DNA from: a virus
Direction: 5' to 3' (one strand)
IMG/VR virus record: IMGVR_UViG_3300000367_000002
Location: 1-47,240 of that record
DNA length: 47,240 nt
A program made the translations under genes and the position numbers. Each line of letters opens with the position of its first letter. The first letter of the stretch is position 1. Positions 15,161-22,657 of this stretch are shown in pieces. The notes below the pieces were generated by a model. The model did no database searches. It worked only from the letters and a program-made list of their open reading frames with translations, and was not told the DNA's origin.

Positions 15161-18100
15161 TAGGAACCCATCTTGATCGCGTCGGGTTGGCCAATGGGTC
15201 GCGCTACGCATCCCATTGGAGATACCGCCAACAGCATGCAGACGGATCATGGACAGATTTCCGGAGCCTCGGAGGAATTGATTGGTGCGAGGGGGCAGAA
15301 TGGGGCAAGGATGTTGATGATGCTGGGAGCAATGTAAGTATCAGCCTCCGAAGGGAGGTTGGTGATGATAGCTTGGCACCTTTGGTGACTGATAGCGTAT
15401 TCAACCAGGTTGTTGGTGGATATGCACCCCGAGTTTACTTTTCCAGGCGTTTTGAGGTGCAGGTGGCTATAACGGCTGCCGGAAACACACCTTCTGCAAA
15501 CGATTGGTTTACGCTTGTAGCGGGAGCCACAGAAGAGGTAGAGGTTGGGGGAAAAGGCAGCGTAGTGTTTATTTCCGGGCGCGACGATCTGAAATTGATG
15601 GATCGCGTGATTTTGACTGATGAAGAGGAGGAATTTGGCTCTGAATCAGGCACCCCGCTCGAAACTGTGGTTCAGCAGGTTCTCAATCACTATTTGACTA
15701 CTGCTGCCCCTGTCATCGAGTTTCCAACCCCGCTCAACTTCAGCGTCACCAGCTACAAAACACGTCCAGGCCAGACTATTCGAGAAGCAGTGGATGCACT
15801 CCTGGGCCATGTTGGCGGATACGTTGAACAGAGGTGGCATACAGGGGCACTCCGATTGGTCGCAATGCTCCCGAACAGGAATAGCAGCTCTGCTTCCCCG
15901 GTAGCTGTGTTGGGTCCGGATCAGTACCTGGACATAAAGAAGTCAAATCAGAAGGAATCCGGAATCCGGAACACAGTGAAGGTAAGGTTCTGGAACAAAA
16001 GCACAAAAAAGATTGATTCTGTAACTGCTGTTGATTCTGATAGCATTGCTGCTTTGGGCGGGTTCCCTCTCGGCGTTAGAGCGATTGAATTCACCGAGGG
16101 GGATGGAAGCGCAATAGATACGGTTGAAGAGGCATGGGATTTTGCCAATTTGATATTGGAGGATCTTAGCACTCCGCTGGTACAACAGGAAATTGAGAAC
16201 CTTTTCTGGCCATGGGTTGAGCTGGGAGACTATATCCAGTGGGAGCCGAATTTCCGCATAACTGATAATGCCTATATTTGGGCTGTTACCGGCTTCCGGC
16301 ACCGGCTCGGGAAAACTCATCGAACCACTTTTCGAACCAGCGGACAAGCTAAAGGTGGATCGAAGCGATGGAGGAGGGGGACTGGTGTTATCACACTTCC
16401 TCCCACGGATAATGACCCCTTCGGCTATTCCCAGATACGCTCCAACACCTCTGGTGAAGTCTCAGGGCTGTTTGCCGGGGATGGGCCGGCTGTAAGCTTC
16501 GGTTATCGCTTGAGCAAGTTGGCACCAATAGATGAGGAGATTGATGAACCAACTGGCCTCACTATCATTGACAAGCGCTCGGGCACCTTTGTTGTTGATC
16601 CCGCAGTATTCTCCATTGAAGGAAATGAAGTTGCTTATCTCTCTGGGTGGTTCTTTACGGGGCCCAATGGGACAGGGGAACATGGCCAGAGGATAATCAG
16701 TGAAGCTGTTATTCCGGAGGCTGGTGGTCCGGATGGGCAAGTTAGCGCGGCAGTGGATGCAGGCAAAGTCAAAGCCAGTATCACAGGAAACTTGCTGGTT
16801 CAAAGCTTTGGTTGGTTGGCCACAAAGGGAGCACCTGCCCCGGATTCAGCTTGGAATACCGCCAGCGTTATTAGCGCTCGTGCTGCTGAGCTTGTAGATG
16901 TTCTGGATCTTGCTGTAAATGAGACTGGATATGTGACCGTCTGGTTCTTTGATGGGCCGGGAGGCACCGGAGCCAGGAGCGCTCCGAAATCCGCTCTGGC
17001 AGTCCGTCCCGATGACGTTGCTGTGGTGGACCCCACCCACCCCCTTTCGGATGGGCGCTGGTTGGCGACTCTGGACGATGTTATAACACTCGCTGCCCGA
17101 GAGGTAGCGATTGCCCAGAGCTTTGTCTACGGGTTCAGCGAGCAGTCGGGCGAGGGTGGGCTGACCATCGACAGAATATTGTCGATGCCCATATATGACC
17201 CAACCGGCACAATTGAATTTTTTAATACTGCTGCCGGGACGTTGAACCACCTCGCGTTCGGCACTGATGTGGTTGACGGGTATGATCGGATGCTGCACTT
17301 TATGTTCTCGAAATCCGAGGACAACGCCAATCATATCTATTACGGGAACAATCAGACGCTCCAGCAGCTTCAACCTGCACAGGCAGGGGCCGATATCACC
17401 GCTGGGAAACCATTAGATTCACTGTCGAATCTGTTCGCACAGTTCATCGCCTATTCCGGCAGTGTATCCATTGAATCATTGAAGCCTGCCCAAGCGGGAG
17501 CGGACATAACAGCGGGCAAGCCGCTATCAACGCTGTCGAGCCTTCTGGCTGGGCACCTCGCGTATTCCAATGGCTGGAATGTGGACACTGCCAGGCCAGC
17601 CGAGATGGGCGCGGAAACGACCACGGGCAAACCGCTCTCCATTCTGTCAGATCGGTTGGCGGGGCACCTTGCCTACAACAATGGTTGGAATGTCGATACC
17701 TACCGCCCCGCCGAGGCGGGGGCACAGGTCACAACTGGGAAGCCGCTGTCTTCGCTCTCAAGTCTGTTGGCAGGGCATCTCGCTTATGGCAATGGGTGGA
17801 ACGTAGACACTTATCGGCCTGGGGAAGCCGGGGCGAATGTGACGGAGGGCAGAACTTCCAATAATGTGCTGACGGGTGGGGGGAGGGCTGTCGAGGAGGG
17901 TGGGGCAAACCGGACTCAGAACCATACGTCCAATGATGTGCTGTTCGGGATTGGTCGAGCAGTGCTTCAGGCTGGGGCTGACGTCACCGGATCGAACACC
18001 TCCAATAATGTTCTGACGGGCGGGGGAAGGGCTGTAGAGGAATCGGGCGCCAACCGCACCCAAACGAACGTGGCTGCGGATACTACGAACGTGGGAGGAA

Positions 18101-19014
18101 CCGCAGCGGGCACCGTGGCGACCGGCACGGCTCGATCAATGGCTGCGATTACTGCGGCAAACATGGTCGCTCCAATGCGGGTGGACGAGGCAGCTTTTGT
18201 AAATCTACTCTTTGCTGATGCTGCAATTGTAGACAGAGTTTTCGCCCAGAATGTCTTCAGCAATGCCATTTTCACGAAGCTCCTCGCCTCGGACGTAGTG
18301 CTCTTCACGACGGCTGTGGGCACCAACATCATTGCTAAAAACATTCACACGCACAACCTCTCCGCGTATTCAGCTGTTCTAGGAACCGTTGTAGCGGGTC
18401 GAATCCTGAACGCCCAGCCTGAGAACGCGACACGGGGTATCCAGATCAGCGCGGACGCACAATGGGCATTGCCTCCGGGTGTCATCGCTGGAATGAACCT
18501 TTCAGCCACCGAGGGTGCGCCCTTTCTCTTCAACCCAGCTTTCAATCTTCGGGCGAATGGATTCATCGAGATTGGGGAGGGTGGGGCAGGGAAAGGATTG
18601 TCTTACAATCCTGCCACGGGCATCTTCAAGGTAAAGGGACGCATTGAAGCGGATGAAGGGTATTTTGCAGGCACGGTGACGGCTTCGCAGTTCACAGCTG
18701 CGATAGTTGAGCTAGTGAATTCGGGCAGCGTTAGGCTGAGGGTTGGGGGACCCCATGGAGTCGGGGGAGTAAGTTGGTTCAATGCTGATGGAACAGTAAA
18801 TCTTTCTACTATATTTGCTGAATCAACTGACCTCCGCTTTGTTCATGGCCAAGCCTTTTCCTTCAGAGGATCTGGCTCCGGCGCTAGTTTATTTTCACTC
18901 GATGTGGCAACACCGAGAGTCGTGCGTGAAACCCCTGCCATTATTTGGGTTGAAGGGCGTGGAGCAAGACGGCTTTGGGTAGACAATAATAACTTCGTGA
19001 AGGTTGATCCATGA
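15157..19014 (+). CDS. Tail tip hub / central fibre protein with internal repeats
   Basis: A 1285-residue protein. Residues about 1-400 look like a baseplate-hub domain (gp27/Tal-like), with TIREAVDALLGHVGGYVEQR and a β-rich part ending in WVELGDYIQWEPNFRI. A middle region contains Ig/FN3-like 'WFFTGPNGTGEHG' and 'WFFDGPGGTGARS' units. Residues 738-885 carry four 37-residue repeats (AGADITAGKPLSTLSSLLAG type) and then three 24-residue repeats (TSNNVLTGGGRAVEE type). The C-terminus (about 1000-1285) contains APMRVDEAAFVNLLFADAAI and resembles the DUF1983-like stalk of tip attachment proteins. It is likely the fibre that contacts the host surface. No signal peptide or catalytic motif is seen. 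It overlaps the next gene by 4 bases. Confidence 0.82.
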   Translation: MIGTHLDRVGLANGSRYASHWRYRQQHADGSWTDFRSLGGIDWCEGAEWGKDVDDAGSNVSISLRREVGDDSLAPLVTDSVFNQVVGGYAPRVYFSRRFEVQVAITAAGNTPSANDWFTLVAGATEEVEVGGKGSVVFISGRDDLKLMDRVILTDEEEEFGSESGTPLETVVQQVLNHYLTTAAPVIEFPTPLNFSVTSYKTRPGQTIREAVDALLGHVGGYVEQRWHTGALRLVAMLPNRNSSSASPVAVLGPDQYLDIKKSNQKESGIRNTVKVRFWNKSTKKIDSVTAVDSDSIAALGGFPLGVRAIEFTEGDGSAIDTVEEAWDFANLILEDLSTPLVQQEIENLFWPWVELGDYIQWEPNFRITDNAYIWAVTGFRHRLGKTHRTTFRTSGQAKGGSKRWRRGTGVITLPPTDNDPFGYSQIRSNTSGEVSGLFAGDGPAVSFGYRLSKLAPIDEEIDEPTGLTIIDKRSGTFVVDPAVFSIEGNEVAYLSGWFFTGPNGTGEHGQRIISEAVIPEAGGPDGQVSAAVDAGKVKASITGNLLVQSFGWLATKGAPAPDSAWNTASVISARAAELVDVLDLAVNETGYVTVWFFDGPGGTGARSAPKSALAVRPDDVAVVDPTHPLSDGRWLATLDDVITLAAREVAIAQSFVYGFSEQSGEGGLTIDRILSMPIYDPTGTIEFFNTAAGTLNHLAFGTDVVDGYDRMLHFMFSKSEDNANHIYYGNNQTLQQLQPAQAGADITAGKPLDSLSNLFAQFIAYSGSVSIESLKPAQAGADITAGKPLSTLSSLLAGHLAYSNGWNVDTARPAEMGAETTTGKPLSILSDRLAGHLAYNNGWNVDTYRPAEAGAQVTTGKPLSSLSSLLAGHLAYGNGWNVDTYRPGEAGANVTEGRTSNNVLTGGGRAVEEGGANRTQNHTSNDVLFGIGRAVLQAGADVTGSNTSNNVLTGGGRAVEESGANRTQTNVAADTTNVGGTAAGTVATGTARSMAAITAANMVAPMRVDEAAFVNLLFADAAIVDRVFAQNVFSNAIFTKLLASDVVLFTTAVGTNIIAKNIHTHNLSAYSAVLGTVVAGRILNAQPENATRGIQISADAQWALPPGVIAGMNLSATEGAPFLFNPAFNLRANGFIEIGEGGAGKGLSYNPATGIFKVKGRIEADEGYFAGTVTASQFTAAIVELVNSGSVRLRVGGPHGVGGVSWFNADGTVNLSTIFAESTDLRFVHGQAFSFRGSGSGASLFSLDVATPRVVRETPAIIWVEGRGARRLWVDNNNFVKVDP
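17368..17811 (+). repeat. Four tandem 111-bp units in the tail tip gene
   Basis: Units begin at 17368, 17479, 17590 and 17701, each coding for a 37-residue repeat with the core GAxxTxGKPLSxLSxLLAGHLAY. A partial fifth begins at 17812. Periodicity is exact in length while the bases have diverged, so the repeat is old and under selection at protein level. Confidence 0.9.
17830..18045 (+). repeat. Three tandem 72-bp units in the tail tip gene
   Basis: Units begin at 17830, 17902 and 17974 and encode 24 residues each with the core TSNNVLTGGGRAV. A fourth starts at 18046 and degenerates. The first and third units are most alike. Together with the 111-bp units they form the flexible or shaft part of the tip fibre. 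Confidence 0.85.
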
Positions 19015-19328
19015 GAAAATTATTTATTGTGCTACTCTTAGCTATTTTGCCATCGTGTGAAAGGGCCGAGACAGATGTGCTCGGCGCATACTGGATAGAG
19101 CCGGGGGAAGTTGCTGGCCACATGATATTGTCCCGCGCTCAGATATTTACGATATACTTTCAAAGTGCGTCTGGAGTTATCGTTGAAAGAGGTTGGTTCC
19201 GAATTAATCTAAATGAACTCGTCCTAACTTCTGGCGATGGAGAATGGGTCAAGATCGGAATGATTCGCGGTGATCACATTAACCTTCCCTGGGACGGGAT
19301 ACACCTTTCTCTTTATCGTACACATTGA
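19011..19328 (+). CDS. Small predicted lipoprotein
   Basis: A 105-residue protein whose N-terminus is a bacterial lipoprotein signal: MRKLF, a hydrophobic stretch (IVLLLAIL) and the lipobox-like LPSC with Cys at residue 16, followed by Glu. The mature part is a small β-rich domain (GAYWIEPGEVAGHMILSRAQ and WFRINLNELVLTSGDGEW). Its ATG overlaps the stop of the tail tip gene. Base composition here is lower in G+C than its neighbours. Phage lipoproteins placed next to receptor-binding genes can block the receptor or DNA entry for other phages (T5 Llp is the known case); a similar role is an inference. Pro at -2 of the lipobox is unusual. Confidence 0.75.
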   Translation: MRKLFIVLLLAILPSCERAETDVLGAYWIEPGEVAGHMILSRAQIFTIYFQSASGVIVERGWFRINLNELVLTSGDGEWVKIGMIRGDHINLPWDGIHLSLYRTH

Positions 19329-19570
19329 TGAAAATACGCGACCTGACCGAACACGAAAAGGCTGTCGTCACCAAGCGCTACCAGCAAGTGATGGAGGCGA
19401 TCAAGCTTGTGGAGCAGCACAAAGAGACGTTCCAAGAGGTCGCGTCTCTGATCTGTGGGGGTGATCCCAAGCTGACGATTGACCTACAAGAGATGGCCGT
19501 AATCGAAGCTCCTTCTGCGGAACCGCAGGAGAACACAAAACCCAAGAGGAAGGAGAAGGTCAATGGCTAG
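19328..19570 (+). CDS. Small coiled-coil protein
   Basis: An 80-residue protein starting at ATG 19328, sharing its first base with the lipoprotein stop. Residues 5-45 form a likely amphipathic helix (EHEKAVVTKRYQQVMEAIKL), and the C-terminus is acidic then basic (EPQENTKPKRKEKVNG). It overlaps the next gene by 8 bases. No known domain. Confidence 0.6.
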   Translation: MKIRDLTEHEKAVVTKRYQQVMEAIKLVEQHKETFQEVASLICGGDPKLTIDLQEMAVIEAPSAEPQENTKPKRKEKVNG

Positions 19571-19925
19571 CATGATTCATCTTTGTGATCGATGTGGAAA
19601 GGTTTGTGAGGAGGACCCGATTGCCCCGGTAGTGGTGGGAATCACTGCCATGCGAACCGGGAATTACAACTTCCTGGACCTTTCGGATGCTCCCGGTTGG
19701 TTACGGGCCGTAATGGCTAGGCCGAATCCACGCATGGAATTGTGCGTTACGTGTGCGAAAGAGGTTGTTTACCTGGAAGCTGATTTCGTGGAGGCTGTCG
19801 TTGACCGTGAAGCTGAGCTTCTTCGTATCAACGAGGCTGCGGCCAACAAGATCAAAGAGCGTGTGCGAGAGGACCAGACCAGAACGGCGACCAGGCTCGC
19901 CAAGCACATTCCCAAGAAAGGATAA
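19563..19925 (+). CDS. Zinc-ribbon-like protein
   Basis: A 120-residue protein with two widely separated knuckles: CDRCGKVC near the N-terminus and CVTCAK near residue 60. They could together bind one zinc ion. The rest is a helical, charged C-terminus (EAELLRINEAAANKIKERVR). It lies between the tip genes and the G+C-rich fibre block. The function is unknown; nucleic-acid or protein binding are both possible. Confidence 0.65.
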   Translation: MASMIHLCDRCGKVCEEDPIAPVVVGITAMRTGNYNFLDLSDAPGWLRAVMARPNPRMELCVTCAKEVVYLEADFVEAVVDREAELLRINEAAANKIKERVREDQTRTATRLAKHIPKKG

Positions 19926-19931
19926 TCCATC

Positions 19932-20360
19932 ATGGCGAACAAGGCCAACTACCTCCGCACCGGGTTGCTGAACTACCTGTTCCGGGCTCAGGCGCTCACT
20001 CAGCCGAGTTCAGTCCGGTTCCACCTGCACACGGCAGATCCCGGTAAGGGCACGCCGACCAACGAGGTCACGGTCGGAGCGTGGTCGAACTACGCGTTCG
20101 TCGCCCTGACGGCGAACACGACCAACTTCGCCGCGCCCACCGACCAGGGTGCAGGAGTCGGGCACCGAACGCAGAATGCGGTCGAGGTGTCGTTCGGCAC
20201 GGCCACCATTCCCGGCGCGAACGTGACGGTGACGCATTACACGGCTCGCGATCAGGCGGGCAATGTTCTTTACGTTGGTGCGCTGGCTGCACCAAAGATC
20301 ATCAGCAACGGTGATCCAGTGCGCTTCCCGATTGGCGCGTTCACGGTTCTGGAGGGCTGA
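19932..20360 (+). CDS. Virion/fibre-associated protein (LHTADPG family)
   Basis: A 142-residue β-rich protein with the pattern VRFHLHTADPGKG ... NEVTVGAWSNYAFVAL ... VTHYTARDQAGNVLYVG. Proteins with this FHLHTADPG...NEV signature occur in the tail-fibre regions of many proteobacterial phages and are taken as structural. It is the first gene of a block that is clearly richer in G+C than the phage backbone. It has a weak ribosome site (AAAGGATAA). Confidence 0.7.
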   Translation: MANKANYLRTGLLNYLFRAQALTQPSSVRFHLHTADPGKGTPTNEVTVGAWSNYAFVALTANTTNFAAPTDQGAGVGHRTQNAVEVSFGTATIPGANVTVTHYTARDQAGNVLYVGALAAPKIISNGDPVRFPIGAFTVLEG

Positions 20361-20364
20361 CCTG

Positions 20365-20757
20365 ATGCCGCGCCTGAACGACGCTCTCAGGAATGACGTT
20401 ATCGCCGCGATGGTTGCTCCGTTCGCGGGCGGCACCCTGCGCGTTCGGGCAGGGGCTGTGCCCGCACCGAACGATGCGCCGACGGGGACGATCCTCGTCG
20501 CGATAACGCTCCCGAACCCCGCATACGTCCCTGGGGCAGCAGGGGTGCAGGCCCGCAACGGGACGTGGGAAGCGGCGGCGACCGCCACGGGTACGGCAGG
20601 ATACGTGGAGATCGTCAACGCCGCCGCAACGCGCCGGATGTACCTGAGCGGGGCGGAGGTGGTGATTCTGGACGAGGCTTCCAGCCCGACCACCACGATC
20701 ACGGCAGGAGGTTTGTTCACCGTCAACGTCGCCACGCTGACTCAGCCGGCGCAGTAA
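20365..20757 (+). CDS. Fibre-region structural protein of unknown function
   Basis: A 130-residue protein starting at ATG 20365, four bases after the previous stop. It has a helical N-terminus (LNDALRNDVIAAMVAPFAGG) and then β-rich Ala/Thr/Gly repeats (PAYVPGAAGVQARNGTWEAA ... TTTITAGGLFTVNVATL). It pairs with the preceding LHTADPG gene, as similar two-gene sets do in other phages. Probably a tail-fibre-associated virion protein. Confidence 0.6.
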   Translation: MPRLNDALRNDVIAAMVAPFAGGTLRVRAGAVPAPNDAPTGTILVAITLPNPAYVPGAAGVQARNGTWEAAATATGTAGYVEIVNAAATRRMYLSGAEVVILDEASSPTTTITAGGLFTVNVATLTQPAQ

Positions 20758-20758
20758 C

Positions 20759-22141
20759 ATGAGCTTTCTGAATCTTGGCCCTCGGGCACTACAGATCGGA
20801 AGCGTCGAAGTTATCGGGCTCGATATGGTCCTGCGGAATGTCACGGCGAACGCCGCGATCATCAACGCCGGCTCCTTTCACGTCGACCGAATCCCGACCC
20901 TCGATGCTGCGAAGATCGGGAGCGGCTCCTTCCCCGTCGCTCGAGGCGGCACCGGTGTAGCGAGCCTCGCGGCCGGAAACCTCCCAGTCGGAGCCGGAAC
21001 GGGAGCCATGACCGCGCTCGCGCCCGGTGCAGCGGGCGGTCTGGTCCGTAGCAACGGCTCCGCGTGGGTCCGAGCCGTTCTCGCGGCGAGTGATATTCCT
21101 GCGCACACCCACGCCTGGGCAGACCTGACCACGGGCGTTCCGACGTTTGCGACCCGATGGCCGACCTGGACCGAGGTCACGGATAAGCCAACGACCTTTG
21201 CCCCTTCGGCGCACTCACACGCGATTGCGGACCTTCCGGTTGCCACCAGCGGGACGAGCAACACGACACAGGTGGTGAGGGCCGATGACCTCCGGCTCTC
21301 CAACGCTCGAACACCGACAGCGCACACCCACCCCTGGTCCGACATCACTTCCGGGGTTCCGGCCTTTGCGACCCGCTGGCCCACTTGGGATGAGGTCACA
21401 ACGAAGCCGACGACCTTCACCCCTTCCGCTCACTCGCACGCGATTGCGGATCTTCCGGTGGCTGCGAGCGGCACCAGCAACACTACCCAGGTCGTGCGAG
21501 CAGACGATGCACGCCTTTCAAATGCTCGGACGCCGACGGCGCACGCGCACCCCTGGTCTGACATTACCTCTGGCGTCCCCGCAACGGCGACCCGCTGGCC
21601 GGACTGGACGGAAGTCACGGGGAAGCCTTCGACCTTTACGCCTTCGGCCCACACGCACAGCGCCTCCGACATCAACGCGGGGACGATGGGGACGGCTCGG
21701 CTCGGCTCGGGGACGGCGAACAGTACCACCTTCCTCCGAGGGGACTCCACCTGGCAGACGATCAGCGCGGACCCTGCGGCAGTCGGGCACGCGGCGCACC
21801 TTACGGCGGATACCTGGCTCGGAGGAGGCTGGCAAACGGTTCCCTTCAATCACACGTTCTGGCAGAACGGAGTAACGCGCTCCGGGGGTGCCTTCACGGT
21901 CCCTTCCACCGGCGTCTACAAGATTGAGTTCCTGCTCCACTGGAGCCAGTCTGCCGTGACGAACATCCGGATCTTGAGGAACGGAACGCCCGTCTTTACG
22001 GGGCGGCGGCAGTGGGGATACTCGGGGCATCCCGCCTTCGCGCTCAACGCCGGAGACGTTATCACGATGCAGGTCGAATCGCCGGACACGTTCCTTCACG
22101 AGCCCGGCAACAGCCTCACTATCACCCGTGTCGGAGCATGA
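20759..22141 (+). CDS. Tail fibre protein with His-rich repeats and jelly-roll-like tip
   Basis: A 460-residue protein. After an N-terminal part with the ARGGTGVASLAAGNLPVGAG segment typical of fibre shafts come two 73-residue repeats plus flanking partial copies, marked by HSHAIADLPV and TPTAHTHPWSDITSGVP. The His-rich HxH spacing is known from trimeric fibres that bind metal along the shaft. The C-terminal ~130 residues (VPFNHTFWQNGVTRSGGAFT, then GVYKIEFLLHWSQ) resemble C1q/TNF-type jelly-roll tips that bind receptors. It is embedded in the G+C-rich block, so it was probably exchanged as a module. Confidence 0.8.
   Translation: MSFLNLGPRALQIGSVEVIGLDMVLRNVTANAAIINAGSFHVDRIPTLDAAKIGSGSFPVARGGTGVASLAAGNLPVGAGTGAMTALAPGAAGGLVRSNGSAWVRAVLAASDIPAHTHAWADLTTGVPTFATRWPTWTEVTDKPTTFAPSAHSHAIADLPVATSGTSNTTQVVRADDLRLSNARTPTAHTHPWSDITSGVPAFATRWPTWDEVTTKPTTFTPSAHSHAIADLPVAASGTSNTTQVVRADDARLSNARTPTAHAHPWSDITSGVPATATRWPDWTEVTGKPSTFTPSAHTHSASDINAGTMGTARLGSGTANSTTFLRGDSTWQTISADPAAVGHAAHLTADTWLGGGWQTVPFNHTFWQNGVTRSGGAFTVPSTGVYKIEFLLHWSQSAVTNIRILRNGTPVFTGRRQWGYSGHPAFALNAGDVITMQVESPDTFLHEPGNSLTITRVGA
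21206..21643 (+). repeat. Two tandem 219-bp units in the tail fibre gene
   Basis: Units begin at 21206 and 21425; the third begins at 21644 but diverges soon after. Each encodes 73 residues with conserved HSHAIADLPV and SNTTQVVRADD stretches. The copies are close in sequence, so unequal crossing-over could change the number of shaft units. Confidence 0.85.
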
Positions 22142-22326
22142 GTGTAAAGATCAGTCCTGCAATGAAGATCGCCGTCGAATACATCCGCATGACGGCACGG
22201 ACGGAAATCGAGCGCCTTTTCTGTAATGAGCGCGAGCACCTGGGGCTTCCGCCTGGAGCTTATCCCGACCTCGATGCGATGACCTGGGTTCTTCCGCCGG
22301 AGGTCTCTCCGACCGAAGCAGAATAG
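22138..22326 (+). CDS. Small protein of unknown function
   Basis: A 62-residue protein starting at ATG 22138, overlapping the fibre stop (ATGAG). It has one helix (AMKIAVEYIRMTARTEIERL) and an acidic C-terminus. It ends one base before the next start. Possibly a fibre assembly factor, by position only. Confidence 0.5.
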   Translation: MSVKISPAMKIAVEYIRMTARTEIERLFCNEREHLGLPPGAYPDLDAMTWVLPPEVSPTEAE

Positions 22327-22327
22327 G

Positions 22328-22657
22328 ATGCGCCGCCCCTGGCCCCGCGCCGGCGAGTTCTGGCGGATCTACTACGCTGACGGCTCCTTCGTGCAGGGTG
22401 TCGGGCGCTCCCGCGCAACCTGGGTCCGGGCTCCGGCGGAGGGGGTCCACTCCGTCGTGCTCTACCGCGCGCCGGACCCTCGCGCCCCGTGGCGCAACCG
22501 CTTCCGTGGAGTCGAGGACGCGCGGACGATCTGGACCGGGGAGGATGAATACCGGCTGGCGAACTGGCCGATCAAGCAGGGTGAGCTACAGAGCGACGAA
22601 GACTATTTCACAATCGCGGAGCGGGTTATAACCGAGAGGCCGGATGCCGATAGTTAG
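22328..22657 (+). CDS. Small basic protein of unknown function in the fibre block
   Basis: A 109-residue Arg- and Trp-rich protein (RRPWPRAGEFWRIYYADGSF ... DPRAPWRNRFRGVEDARTIW). It overlaps the start of the next fibre-like gene by 14 bases. Very high G+C (I count 41 of 60 bases in 22321-22380). No domain is recognised. It may be a fibre chaperone, by position only. Confidence 0.5.
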   Translation: MRRPWPRAGEFWRIYYADGSFVQGVGRSRATWVRAPAEGVHSVVLYRAPDPRAPWRNRFRGVEDARTIWTGEDEYRLANWPIKQGELQSDEDYFTIAERVITERPDADS

